Shown one piece after another: positions 20,698 to 29,671 of a DNA stretch of 50,142 nucleotides. A program made the position numbers and the translations under genes. The DNA comes from an uncultured Leptolyngbyaceae cyanobacterium (GTDB lineage: Bacteria > Cyanobacteriota > Cyanobacteriia > Leptolyngbyales > Leptolyngbyaceae), in contig CALIDI010000041.1 of assembly GCA_938023035.1 (NCBI GenBank), positions 1-50,142 on the forward strand. Direction: 5' to 3'. Positions within the stretch are counted from its first letter, which is position 1; every line of letters starts with the position of its first letter. The notes beneath the pieces were generated by a model that ran no database searches, was not told where the DNA came from, and worked only from the letters and a program-made list of their open reading frames with translations.

Positions 20698-22079
20698 ATG
20701 GTACGCAAGAAGAAAGAACCGAATCGCATCGACAATATGCTGGACGACCTCTTGGCCGAGTGCCAGGGGCCAGAGGACATTTTAGGAGAGTCCGGCCTGC
20801 TCAAACAGCTGAGTACGCGCCTAGTCGGGCATGCGCTAGTGGGAGAACTCAGCCACCACCTGGCCCACGATGAGACCGGCCCTGAGGGCAACTCAGCGCG
20901 CCGCAATAGTCGCAACGGTTACTCGAAGAAGACAGCTAATACTCAATCGGACACCAATACCAACACCAACCGCAATAGTCGCAACGGTTACTCGAAGAAG
21001 ACAGTGCAATCAACTTTTACTCTTGAAAGATGTAAGAGGTCGATTTTGAGTCGCAACGGTTACTCGAAGAAGACAGTGCAATCAACCCAAGGTGATCTAG
21101 AACTGGCGATACCCCGTGACCGCAACGGCGACTTTGACCCCATATTGGTACCCAAACATCAGCGCCGCCTGTGCAGGCTCGAAGAGAAGATTCTGGCGGT
21201 GTATGCCCAAGGCATCAGCACCCGAGACATCAGCGCCCAACTGGAAGAACTCTATGGAGCTAACGTCTCAGCATCGCTCATCAGTGAGGTTACCGATACC
21301 GTCAGCGAGGACGTCAAAGCCTGGCAGTGCTGACGCTCGATGAGGTGTTTACTATCGTCTACCTCGATGCTCTTTACGTCAACATCAAGGTCTCAGGCCG
21401 AGTCAGTAAACGGGCCGTCTATGTTGTGCTGGGCCTTACGATGGAGGGCAATAAAATGCTGCTCGGCCTGGGGATTGGGGAGGCCGAAGCCGAAGGAGCG
21501 AAGTTCTGGCTCAAGGTGCTCGTTGACCTCAAAAACCGAGGTTTGAAGGACATCCTGATTGCCTGTGTCGATGGACTCACGGGCTTTCCTCAAGCCATTG
21601 AAGCCGTCTATCCCGATACCCAGGTGCAGTTATGCATCGTTCATCTGATTCGCAACTGCCTGTGCTATGTGCCGTGGAAAGATAGCAAGGCCGTCGTCGT
21701 TGACCTGAAGCCCATCTACCAAGCGGCGACTCTAGCAGAGGCGGAAGTCGCTCTGGAGACCTTTGCCGCCAAGTGGAATAAGCATTACCCGGCCATTAGC
21801 CAAATCTGGCCGCGCGATTGGGACGACATTGTTCCCCCGTTTGACTCCCCCATGGATATCCGTAAGGCGATCTACACCACCAATGCCATCGAGTCCCTCA
21901 ATCGCTCTCTGAGCAAGGTCATCAAGACCAAAGCCGTCTTCCCCGATGAAGAATCTGTTTTCAAACTGATGTATCTCGCTATGAACAACATTGCTAAGCG
22001 ATGGACTCGGCCCATCAAAAACTGGAGAGCTGCACTTTCACATTTTGCTATCCTGTTCCTAGAGCACTTCAAAATCTGA
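20698..22079 (+). pseudogene. IS256/Mutator-type transposase, frameshifted with internal repeat insertions
   Basis: The transposase begins MVRKKKEPNRIDNMLDDLLA and runs to a stop at 21331-21333. The rest continues in another frame from about 21327 (LDEVFTIVYLDALYVNIKVS) to 22079. The catalytic residues are present across the two frames: Asp in YLDALY, Asp in CVDGLTGFPQAI and Glu in TTNAIESLNRSL. A single small indel near 21330 separates them. In addition, the N-terminal region carries three copies of the SRNGYSKKT segment separated by unrelated residues, where the family has one. Both insertions keep the frame (69 and 72 bases). Confidence 0.85.
20901..21086 (+). repeat. Three 35-38 bp direct repeats with 34-bp unique spacers inside the IS256 transposase
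   Basis: Copy 1 (20901-20935) and copy 2 (20970-21004) share 35 bases; the 34 bases between them are unique. Copy 2, extended (20977-21014), and copy 3 (21049-21086) share 38 bases; the 34 bases between them are also unique. The common core is GTCGCAACGGTTACTCGAAG. The layout is repeat, spacer, repeat, spacer, repeat with units of 69 and 72 bases. Confidence 0.92.
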
Positions 22080-22184
22080 ACCGTCACAGGCTTACACAAA
22101 AATCTGAACACTTTCATCAGAGCGCGGTGGTCTGCCTGATTCATCCAAAGTTTGTCCTTTCTGTACAAAATCCTTTACTAGCCT

Positions 22185-23489
22185 ATGGCGATCGACTTTG
22201 CTCAATTTTTTCAGGCATCGATTCCCAATCGGGTGCTATCGGTGAGTGACCCAAAGGATCGGCAGTTTTACATTGATTTTTCCAGTGTGCGGGGGAGCGA
22301 CATTATCAAAGAATTGTCGCGCACCATTTTGTTGTCGGGGGAAACGCCTAACTGCCAGCTCTTTACTGGTCATATCGGTTGTGGTAAGTCTACGGAATTG
22401 CTGCGCCTGAAGTATGAGCTGGAGCAAAAGGCTTATCATGTGGTCTATTTTGAGTCAGATAAGGATTTAGACATTGGTGATGTGGATATCAGTGACATTT
22501 TGTTGGCGATCGCCCGCCAGGTTAGCAACAGTCTAGAGACGCTTGGCATTCGGCTAGAGCCACCTTTTTTCACCAATCTCTTTAGCTATGTGGCCAATGT
22601 GCTCAAAATTCCTCTGAATATCACCAAGGTAGAGTTATCGGTAGGGATTGCCAAAATCGCCTCTGAGGCAAAACATAGTCCAACAGTGCGGCAGCAATTG
22701 CGAGCCTATATGGAGCCACGCACGGGGGGGATGCTGGATGCATTGAATCAGGAGTTGTTGTTACCAGCCATTAAACGCCTGCAACAGCAGGGCAAAAAGG
22801 GCCTAGTCGTACTGGTGGATAACCTCGATCGCATCGACAATATTCGCAAACCCTCTGGCAGAACCCAGCCAGAGTACCTCTTTCTGGATCGGGGAGAACA
22901 ACTGAAGAAATTAGAGTGTTATCTGGTCTACACGGTGCCGTTGACCTTGCTATTTTCTGGAGAGCTTTTACCCCTCACCAATCGATTTGGCGGTAAACCC
23001 AAACTATTGCCCATGGTGCCTGTACAGCATAGCGATGGCAGCGACCACCTCGAAGGTTTGGCTTTACTCCGTCAGATGGTGCTGGCCAGGGCCTTCCCCG
23101 CTTTGAATGAATTTCAACGGTTAGAACGAATCGCTGATGTGTTCGATCGCCCAGAAACCCTGGATCGACTCTGCTGCATTAGTGGTGGGCATATGCGCCA
23201 TTTGATGGTGTTGTTGAATAGCTGTCTACAGCGTGAAGATCCACCGATTCGCCACAATATCTTAGAAAGCGTAGTGCGTGATTTTCGTGAAGAATTTACC
23301 CTGGCAGTGAGTGATGCCCAGTGGCAACTGATGCGTACCATTCACCAACGCAAGCAAATTGGGGAAGAACCGGCCTATCAGGAGTTATTGCGCCGTCTTT
23401 ATGTCTATGAATATCGGGATGAGCAGGGGCGCTGGTTTGATGTAAATCCAGCCTTACTGGAAACGCGGCGGTTTCGGGCAGAGGCGTAA
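22185..23489 (+). CDS. P-loop ATPase of unknown role
   Basis: A 434-residue ATP-binding protein. Walker A is GHIGCGKSTELLRL (about residues 62-75) and Walker B is GLVVLVDNLDRID near residue 210, as in AAA/STAND-like ATPases. The C-terminal third (about residues 300-434) looks like a winged-helix or helical lid, with RLCCISGGHMRHLMVLLNSC. Similar stand-alone ATPases are common in cyanobacteria, but I cannot name a function. It begins 75 bases after the IS256-family end. Its last 36 bases overlap the end of mutY on the opposite strand. Confidence 0.7.
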   Translation: MAIDFAQFFQASIPNRVLSVSDPKDRQFYIDFSSVRGSDIIKELSRTILLSGETPNCQLFTGHIGCGKSTELLRLKYELEQKAYHVVYFESDKDLDIGDVDISDILLAIARQVSNSLETLGIRLEPPFFTNLFSYVANVLKIPLNITKVELSVGIAKIASEAKHSPTVRQQLRAYMEPRTGGMLDALNQELLLPAIKRLQQQGKKGLVVLVDNLDRIDNIRKPSGRTQPEYLFLDRGEQLKKLECYLVYTVPLTLLFSGELLPLTNRFGGKPKLLPMVPVQHSDGSDHLEGLALLRQMVLARAFPALNEFQRLERIADVFDRPETLDRLCCISGGHMRHLMVLLNSCLQREDPPIRHNILESVVRDFREEFTLAVSDAQWQLMRTIHQRKQIGEEPAYQELLRRLYVYEYRDEQGRWFDVNPALLETRRFRAEA

Positions 23490-24605
23490 TGCTTCGATAA
23501 TTTGCACATTTGCTGCCGGAAAGGGGAATTGGTCAATTTCGGTAAGGGTGACCCAACGCACCTCGTCACACTCAATCGGCTGGGGGTCGCCCCCGATATG
23601 CTGACAGTGGTGTACCTCTAGGGTGACGCGAAAGTGGCTGTAGGTATGGTTGACCGAAATCAGGCGATCGCCCACGGCAACCTCAATTCCCAACTCTTCT
23701 TGAATCTCCCGGCGAATGCACTCTTCGACAGTTTCACCAGGCTCCAGCTTGCCCCCCGGAAATTCCCACAATCCCCCCAGCAGACCACTTTGCTTGCGCC
23801 GATCAATCAAAATGTGGCCCTGATCATTCCAGATCACGGCCACTCCAATTTGCTTATGGGGAATGGGTGCACGACTTTCTGACATGGGTAACTCCGATTG
23901 CAAACCTTGACGATAAGCCTGACAGTGCCATTGCCAAGGGCACCGGGTACAGTCGGGCTGATGGCGGGTACAAACCGTTGCCCCCAAATCCATCAAGGCT
24001 TGATTAAAGTCGCGAGGATGGGTTCGATCAAGCAGGGTTTCTGACAAATGCCAGAGCTGGGCAATCGCCCGCCTGGGGGGCAGGGAGAGCGCCACTAGCC
24101 GGGTCAACACCCGTTTCACATTACCATCTAAAATCGCATAGGGCTGGTTAAAAGCAGCACTTAAAATCCCCCCAGCGGTGGTGCGTCCAATTCCTGGTAA
24201 GGCGAGCACAGCGTCTAACTCCGCAGGAAAAGTGCCCCCATGGTGCATCACGACTACCTGGGCTGCCCGGTGCAGGTTACGTGCCCGGGCGTAATAACCC
24301 AGCCCTTGCCAGAGCTTCAGCACCTCCTGTTGATCCGCCGTCGCGAGTTCGGTGATCCCAGGGAACCGGCTAAGCCAGCGCTCATAATAAGGGATCACCG
24401 TCTTCACCTGGGTCTGTTGCAGCATAATCTCTGAGACCCAGATTGCATAGGGGTCACGGGTATTTCGCCAGGGAAGTTCTCGGCCCTGCTGCTGATACCA
24501 TTGCTGCAGCGATCGCTGCAACTCTAGTTTCGTCGAACTCGACAGCACTCCTGGTGAGCTTGGCGAGTCCCTCAGCCACTGGTTTTGTCTGGTCAAAGGC
24601 TTCAT
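23454..24605 (-). CDS. mutY: A/G-specific adenine glycosylase MutY
   Basis: A 383-residue base-excision repair enzyme that removes adenine mispaired with 8-oxoguanine. The glycosylase domain has the catalytic Glu in WVSEIMLQQTQV, the helix-hairpin-helix LPGIGRTTAGGI, the catalytic Asp in LDGNVKRVLTRL and a 4Fe-4S cluster motif (C-x6-C-x2-C-x5-C) in CTRHQPDCTRCPWQWHC. The C-terminal domain is a Nudix/MutT-like 8-oxoG recognition module with GGKLEPGETVEECIRREIQE. All key residues are intact. It overlaps the ATPase gene tail to tail. Confidence 0.95.
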   Translation of the reverse strand: MKPLTRQNQWLRDSPSSPGVLSSSTKLELQRSLQQWYQQQGRELPWRNTRDPYAIWVSEIMLQQTQVKTVIPYYERWLSRFPGITELATADQQEVLKLWQGLGYYARARNLHRAAQVVVMHHGGTFPAELDAVLALPGIGRTTAGGILSAAFNQPYAILDGNVKRVLTRLVALSLPPRRAIAQLWHLSETLLDRTHPRDFNQALMDLGATVCTRHQPDCTRCPWQWHCQAYRQGLQSELPMSESRAPIPHKQIGVAVIWNDQGHILIDRRKQSGLLGGLWEFPGGKLEPGETVEECIRREIQEELGIEVAVGDRLISVNHTYSHFRVTLEVHHCQHIGGDPQPIECDEVRWVTLTEIDQFPFPAANVQIIEALRLCPKPPRFQ

Positions 24606-24631
24606 CCATCGGGTCTAGAGCAATCCCCAGA

Positions 24632-24973
24632 TTACTCCGCTTTTTCTTCTCCTGCGTCTACCCCTGCCAGGGCCTTCTCAAATACCATGCGTTGCTCGGC
24701 GTTCCGCAAAAAATAACCGCTCATCATCGCTGAAGCAAGCAATCGGCCTAAATCTTCCCGCGATGTTGAAATCGTAATGTCAAAATGCTCAGAGGGTAAC
24801 CCGCCTAACAAACCGACAATATTTCGTTCCATCACTTGAAAAACTTCCGGTGAGGCAGGGCGAGACATCTGAGCAACCGTTTCTGGGCTAAGAGATTGCA
24901 CATAGCTCCAGAGTTGGTTGAATTCAGAACCATTGCCGTTAAATTCGGGTAACTGATTCGGTGTGTTATTCAC
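24632..24973 (-). CDS. DUF760-family protein
   Basis: A 113-residue soluble protein of the DUF760 family, restricted mainly to cyanobacteria and plastids. Recognisable parts are LWSYVQSLSPETVAQMSRPA, VMERNIVGLLGGLPSEHFDI and LLASAMMSGYFLRNAEQR. Function is unknown; plant relatives act in chloroplasts. It starts upstream of mutY on the same strand with only 26 bases between them, so the two may be co-transcribed. Confidence 0.85.
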   Translation of the reverse strand: MNNTPNQLPEFNGNGSEFNQLWSYVQSLSPETVAQMSRPASPEVFQVMERNIVGLLGGLPSEHFDITISTSREDLGRLLASAMMSGYFLRNAEQRMVFEKALAGVDAGEEKAE

Positions 24974-25345
24974 AGTGGGAACCTCAACAAGGGTGATTTT
25001 CCGATATACCTAATGTATCAATTCTAGCTAGCAGACGTAGTCGGCAGAACCGAACTTGAAGGGCACGGTTTCCATTACTTTGGCTTGAAGGCAGGCTATC
25101 TGGGATGACCCGCTGCACTCAGAAATGTGGCGAAACTGGCTGGTAGGCTAAGGCATCAGTCTGTCTGCCCTCTCCCGCAACCCCTCTCCTCGCCCCCCTG
25201 CCTTCCATTCATGGAGGATTGAGGAGAGCGGCTTCGATCCGGTTCTTCTACTCCCTCGATGGGAACAGGGGTATAGCCTTGGTGGGCTTCAAGAAAAAGG
25301 GATGCGGGCCGCTTAGACGAGTCCAGAAATTTCCGCCTTGCGGCA
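24974..25345. other. Intergenic region, no gene seen
   Basis: About 370 bases between the DUF760 gene and the end of the FAD oxidoreductase gene. It includes a C-rich stretch (about 25165-25205, CCCTCTCCCGCAACCCCTCT) of a type that recurs in other intergenic gaps in this window. No coding, RNA or terminator signal is convincing. Confidence 0.5.
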
Positions 25346-27151
25346 CTAGCCTTCTACTGCCTCGACGAGAAGCCACCGTCCAGCTAGGTTCACTCGGCCC
25401 CGCACCTGGAGCAATTGCCGATCGCGACATTGAGCCAGTTGTTGGTTCACCCGTGGGCAAAGCGTCACCAGCCGCAGTTGCCCCGTTGCCGGATGATCAT
25501 GGTTGGGGTGGGCAGGGGTAAACTCATAGTCTTGTTCGCCGTTGTGATGAAGAATGCCGGAATAGGATTGGCTGAAGGCAGAAGGGATCTGGCCAACTAA
25601 GTTGGCCAGGGGCACGTCTCCTGTTGCTGGGTAGGCTTCAGGGTGATCGAGGTAATAGCGCTGCCAAGTTAACCAATCGGGGTGATTGGGCGTGAGATTG
25701 TAAAAGGGCAGAACAGCGGCAGGGGCGGTTGGTTCGGTGAGCAGTGCTTCCTGGAGCGATCGCACGGCTAATTGCCGGGGCTGGCAGCCCTGCTCAATAC
25801 AGAGGGCCGCCGCCATCCCCGCCGCCTGCCCAATCCCTAAAACGACGGGCTGCAAGCGCGTGGCCCCATTGGCAATGTGGGAAACGGCGATATTTTTCTC
25901 ACAGACAAGCAAACCCTCTACAGCGGCAGGCACCAAGCTGCTGTAGGGAATTGTAAAAGGGGTGCCAGTCCAGCGCCCCCCCCAGCGCCGAGATTTAGGT
26001 TGCAGCGCGAACTCATAACCAGGGTAATGGTGGTCATTGGCGTAGTTACCCAGGGCAATCGCTTCACACTCACTGGTCACAGCCAGACAGCCCTGGGCTG
26101 CGGTCTGAAACGGTAGAGCCGCAACCCAGCCATTTGCGATAGGCAGAATATCTTGCTCTCGCACCGTCCTTACCCCCTCAAGGCGGCGACTCTCGCGGTA
26201 GTAGGGATGAAGGGCATAGGCACCGCCGCCGACTGACCCTGGCACCTGCGGAAACGTGTCCAGGGCCAAACCATAGCGCCGCCCCAGATGGGCCTGAATG
26301 TAATGGGCAAACCCCTGGGAATACCAGCGGGCATCCTGCCAAAAAGCCGTACGGTCAGCTTCCCCCCCTATTAACCGCTGCAATCCCTGGCCGTAATCAT
26401 TGCCATGTAGGGGCCAGTTGATCATGTAACGAGCGTTGGGCAATCCTCCATAGCTCAGAAATGCTGCGGCCCCGTGGCGTTCCCAGGCTCCTGCAAAGGG
26501 AGCGGGGTCATAGTAGGGAGGTGGGGCAATGGCCTCCGACTCCTTTTCTGGCCCCAAATCTTGCATCACAACGACCCAAGTAGGGGCCTGGACAGGGTAG
26601 CATTGCGTCATTTCATTTGGGGCGCTGGGGGCGCTGGGTTCAGACCATTCTGACTGCCACTCCCAGCCCCAGCGGTGAGGGACTTCTCCCAGGGCCAACA
26701 GATCACCTAACTCGGTGCCATCCAGGGTGATCGCTGCCGTCACTGTTACCTGATGAAAGCGTACCCCCACAACGCGATCGCCCTGCCGTAAAACCTCCTG
26801 AGGAGTCTCGCCCGCAATCCATAGCAGATTTGGCAAAGCAGCAACCCAATCGGCAAAAACCTGGGCACCCACGCGCGGGTCATAGTCAAAAAAGCTGACC
26901 CAGCCATGATCTAAACCAGTGGGATGGCGGCGATATAGCTCCTTTAAGTAGGCTCCCCAAATACCGCTTTGAAAGGCCAGTAGCTCATTACCATCCGGGC
27001 AAGAAACTCCGGCGCTGGTCAGCATCCCCCCCAACCAGGGAAACTCACTCACCAGAATTGTTCTGGCTCCCCGTCGCGCCGCTTGCAGGGCGGCGGCTGT
27101 GCCTCCAGTGCCTCCTCCGACGACTAAGACTTCTGTATCAAGTTGTTTCAT
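25346..27151 (-). CDS. FAD-dependent oxidoreductase (FAD_oxidored family)
   Basis: A 601-residue flavoprotein. The N-terminal dinucleotide-binding motif VVGGGTGGTAAALQAARRG (about 10-28) is followed by FPWLGGMLTSAGV, typical of the PF12831 family. A second FAD-contacting segment, VEGLLVCEKNIAVSHIANGA with GIGQAAGMAAALCIEQG, lies near residues 410-460. The C-terminal part after about residue 500 is an additional domain of unknown role. No substrate can be assigned. There is no signal peptide. It stands alone, with long flanking gaps. Confidence 0.8.
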   Translation of the reverse strand: MKQLDTEVLVVGGGTGGTAAALQAARRGARTILVSEFPWLGGMLTSAGVSCPDGNELLAFQSGIWGAYLKELYRRHPTGLDHGWVSFFDYDPRVGAQVFADWVAALPNLLWIAGETPQEVLRQGDRVVGVRFHQVTVTAAITLDGTELGDLLALGEVPHRWGWEWQSEWSEPSAPSAPNEMTQCYPVQAPTWVVVMQDLGPEKESEAIAPPPYYDPAPFAGAWERHGAAAFLSYGGLPNARYMINWPLHGNDYGQGLQRLIGGEADRTAFWQDARWYSQGFAHYIQAHLGRRYGLALDTFPQVPGSVGGGAYALHPYYRESRRLEGVRTVREQDILPIANGWVAALPFQTAAQGCLAVTSECEAIALGNYANDHHYPGYEFALQPKSRRWGGRWTGTPFTIPYSSLVPAAVEGLLVCEKNIAVSHIANGATRLQPVVLGIGQAAGMAAALCIEQGCQPRQLAVRSLQEALLTEPTAPAAVLPFYNLTPNHPDWLTWQRYYLDHPEAYPATGDVPLANLVGQIPSAFSQSYSGILHHNGEQDYEFTPAHPNHDHPATGQLRLVTLCPRVNQQLAQCRDRQLLQVRGRVNLAGRWLLVEAVEG

Positions 27152-27842
27152 GGGTTTGGGCTACATCGCTTCTGTTGACCGACTCCCAGTGCATTCGCGT
27201 TTCAAGCGTCCTAAACAGTTGGTTAATTGCTACCATCGCGTACCAATACCGACCGAAGTACAACCGCTAAAAGCCAGCATGACTCTTCTAGTTGGCTGGT
27301 TATGAGCAGGCTCACTTCTATCAGAGCTAAAGAAGATAAAACTGTAAGGGCCAACTTATAGAACCGTATAGAACCGCAGGCATCAGTTCAGTAAGGATAT
27401 TGCTGATCCGCCCCTAGTTTAACCTTTGACTACGACTGGGAGCCAAGTCTCTCTAGTGTTGTCCAAGCTTCACCCTTCAAAACCTCAGACCGTTTTTGAC
27501 AGTTAACGGTAGAACGCGGGTTTCGACCATCTAGTCAACCAAAGCTGGAGGACTTCAGAGTTTGGCCAGATAAAGCATTCGGACTATTGATCCTACAGAT
27601 GGATTTCTAACTTCTTGCTTTCAAATTTCAGCAGGTACGAATGATAAACGTCCCCACAGACAACCTAGAGGGCTAACACCTCCCCTCCAGTATTACTGAT
27701 TTAAGCGGAGTCGATGGGTGAAAGCCCTAAAAGCTGATTCAGAGCTTTGCCAAATCATCTCCCTATGCAAAGCAGGGTTTTGTCCAGATAGCCGAGACTT
27801 GGGGCGTTAGCACTACCAGGAGATAGGCCCTTAAAACACTTT
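27152..27842. other. Long intergenic region, no gene seen
   Basis: About 690 bases between the FAD oxidoreductase start and the end of dam. I find no convincing ORF, tRNA, tmRNA, RNase P or SRP RNA signature. It holds a 10-bp perfect tandem duplication (TATAGAACCG at 27357-27366 and 27367-27376). The promoter of the oxidoreductase gene should lie at its left end. Confidence 0.5.
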
Positions 27843-28670
27843 CTAATAACTAGTTACCAACACCTCTGTGATTTTGCCGCGTTTTTCTGCCTTAGAGTTA
27901 ATCGAACGAGCCGCCAAAATGGTGTGAATGGGAAAATCTTGATAAAGCTGGCGAATTAGAGGACAGTCTGAGTTGGATAGCATCACCTTAACACCGCGTT
28001 TTGCCAACGTTACAAACACATCACGCAGACGCCTTTGATCGGCTTCTGTAAAGGAGTAGCGGCTATAGGCCGTGAATTTGCTGGTGGCACTGATGGGGTG
28101 GTAAGGGGGGTCAAAGTAAACAAAATCAGAAGCACTAGAGGCCCAGTCCAACACCGCTTCAAAGGGGCACAACTCAATTTGGGTGAATTGCAATGCCTGA
28201 GAAACGGCCACTAATAGGTCTGGATCACAAATTAAGGGATTTTTATAACGTCCAATGGGTACATTGAATAGCCCTTTTGAATTTTCTCGATAGAGGCCAT
28301 TAAAGCAGGTTTTATTGAGGTAGATGAGGCGAGCGGCTTGCTCAACAGGGGCAGTGGGTTGACTGGCACGGATCTGGTAGTAATACTCCTGGCAGTGACG
28401 ATCGCGGTGGCGGCTGAGGTGCTCAATCACTGCTTCAACGCGATCGCGGATGCATCGATACACATTCACCAAAGCGGGATTGATATCCATTAACGTAGCC
28501 CGTTGGGGCTGTAGATGAAAAAATACAGCTCCACCCCCTAAAAACGGCTCATAATAATGGGAAAACTGCGGAGGGAAATGGGTCTCATACTGGGGAATTA
28601 GTTGGCTCTTACCACCGGCCCACTTAAGAAATGGACGCGGCGTTACGACCTTCATACATGGAAGTTGCAT
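27843..28670 (-). CDS. dam: DNA adenine methyltransferase (Dam/DpnM type)
   Basis: An N6-adenine methyltransferase of the Dam family, probably methylating GATC. Motif I is PFLKWAGGKSQLIPQY near the N-terminus, then YYEPFLGGGAVFFHL, the LYRENSKGLFNVPIGRYKNP target-recognition region, and the catalytic DPPY in FVYFDPPYHPISATSKF. I choose the ATG at 28670; the ATG at 28655 (MKVVTPRPFLKW) is an equally possible start, and the ATG at 28730 would add a cysteine-rich tail of doubtful value. The many HIP1 sites (GCGATCGC) in this genome contain GATC, so such an enzyme would modify them. Confidence 0.88.
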   Translation of the reverse strand: MQLPCMKVVTPRPFLKWAGGKSQLIPQYETHFPPQFSHYYEPFLGGGAVFFHLQPQRATLMDINPALVNVYRCIRDRVEAVIEHLSRHRDRHCQEYYYQIRASQPTAPVEQAARLIYLNKTCFNGLYRENSKGLFNVPIGRYKNPLICDPDLLVAVSQALQFTQIELCPFEAVLDWASSASDFVYFDPPYHPISATSKFTAYSRYSFTEADQRRLRDVFVTLAKRGVKVMLSNSDCPLIRQLYQDFPIHTILAARSINSKAEKRGKITEVLVTSY

Positions 28671-28816
28671 GGCCCTATGATAAGGGGGGAATCGGCATCG
28701 ACACGATTTTTTCTTAAGACACCTTGCCAATATATTTTGACCGGGTAGATAGCCCGTCTACCGTTAAAATAAAGAGAAAATGGCTGATGAAGCGGTTTGG
28801 CAATTCTTCCCACAAC

Positions 28817-28846
28817 GTTAAGCAATGCAAAGTTAAGCAATGCAAA
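28817..28846 (+). repeat. 15-bp tandem duplication across the DUF751 start
   Basis: GTTAAGCAATGCAAA occurs twice back to back (28817-28831, 28832-28846). The second copy contains the ATG at 28840 used by the DUF751 gene, and the first contains an equivalent ATG at 28825 in the same frame (15 bases away) that would add MQS and two further residues, provided no stop intervenes; the codons ATG CAA AGT TAA show that one does. Confidence 0.8.
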
Positions 28847-29043
28847 ATTTCTGGAACACAGTTTCAAAGTACCCGATTTTTATTGCGGGAGTAATCTTAG
28901 GCGTGCTGCTGAATGCGCTAAAGCCTCTGACACCCTTAATGCAACGACCTCTAACGGCGATCGCCCTATTAGGAGCCGTGGTTGCAGGCTTTACCTGTTT
29001 GAGCTTGACCCTGCGGGCTATGTTAGGGCTGAATCCGATTTAG
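28840..29043 (+). CDS. DUF751/Ycf33-family membrane protein
   Basis: A 67-residue protein of the DUF751 (Ycf33-related) family, found in cyanobacteria and some plastids. It has two predicted transmembrane helices: FIAGVILGVLLNALKPL (about 13-30) and TAIALLGAVVAGFTCLSLTL (about 39-58). Function is unknown. It lies just upstream of rbfA in the same direction, an arrangement conserved in many cyanobacteria, and probably shares its transcript. Confidence 0.85.
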   Translation: MQNFWNTVSKYPIFIAGVILGVLLNALKPLTPLMQRPLTAIALLGAVVAGFTCLSLTLRAMLGLNPI

Positions 29044-29114
29044 GTAGACCGGTTTAGGTAGAGTCATCAGCCGATAAAAATAGACGGTCATAGAAACAGG
29101 AAGGGGAAAGTCAA

Positions 29115-29531
29115 ATGGCAACCGATCGGCGCGTCGCCCGGGTAGCGGAACAAATCAAACGAGAAGTGAGCTTAATGTTAATCTCAGACATTAAGGATGA
29201 TCGGGTCGGAGCCGGTATGGTTAGTGTTACTGATGTGAATGTCTCGAATGATTTACAGCACGCCAAAATCTTTGTCAGTATCTACGGTACCCCCGAAGCC
29301 AAGGCAGAAACAATGGCTGGGTTGCGATCGGCAACGGGCTTTGTCCGCAGCGAGTTAGGCCAGCGCATTCGCCTGCGTCGCACACCAGAGGTGGTTTTTT
29401 TAGAAGATGACTCGATTGAACGTGGTAATCGTGTGCTGTCGTTGCTTAATCAACTAAACCGTGAACGAGAAGAGCATCCCCGCCATTTTTCTGATGCAGA
29501 CGAATGGGTCGAAGAGGAGACTACCGAATGA
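29115..29531 (+). CDS. rbfA: 30S ribosome-binding factor RbfA
   Basis: A 138-residue single KH-type domain protein that helps mature the 16S rRNA 5' end and 30S subunits, notably in the cold. It has the family segments [60 protein letters not shown] and [14 protein letters not shown]. The C-terminus carries an acidic tail ([11 protein letters not shown]). The start at 29115 has a GGAAGGGG site a few bases upstream. Confidence 0.95.
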   Translation: MATDRRVARVAEQIKREVSLMLISDIKDDRVGAGMVSVTDVNVSNDLQHAKIFVSIYGTPEAKAETMAGLRSATGFVRSELGQRIRLRRTPEVVFLEDDSIERGNRVLSLLNQLNREREEHPRHFSDADEWVEEETTE

Positions 29532-29610
29532 ACCAGAGCCACCTGAAGCATTACCTGAACGACCGGTGCTTTGCCAGATGGTAACCCGATTTCCTCAAAT
29601 TTCTGCCATC

Positions 29611-29645
29611 AAAAAGCAGGGGCACTGCATCGCAACACCCCCGCT
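29611..29645 (-). terminator. Probable rho-independent terminator of the PEP-CTERM gene
   Basis: Read on the minus strand, GCGGGGGTG, a loop, and TGCCCCTGC form an imperfect GC-rich hairpin followed by TTTTTG. It lies about 30 bases past the stop codon of the PEP-CTERM gene and would also face rbfA transcription. Confidence 0.6.
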
Positions 29646-29671
29646 CCCCTAAGCATGCACCAACTCAGCGC

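Larger units (their letters stand above)
20644..22109 (+). mobile_element. IS256-family insertion sequence (degraded)
   Basis: The element is bounded by imperfect inverted repeats: left at 20644-20667 (GATCAGAATTTTGTGCAAGC and on), right at 22083-22109 (reverse complement GTTCAGATTTTTGTGTAAGC and on). It carries one mutator-type transposase gene, now frameshifted. I see no obvious 8-bp target duplication, so one flank may have been lost. It truncates the SDR pseudogene on its left. Confidence 0.8.

Noticed and set aside
25219-26116. Several plus-strand ORFs opposite the FAD oxidoreductase
   Set aside because: They overlap a well-supported flavoprotein gene and have no protein-like features.
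27152-27842. Possible structural RNA gene in the 690-base gap
   Set aside because: No match to conserved cores of RNase P, SRP RNA, tmRNA, 6S or tRNAs that I could see by eye.
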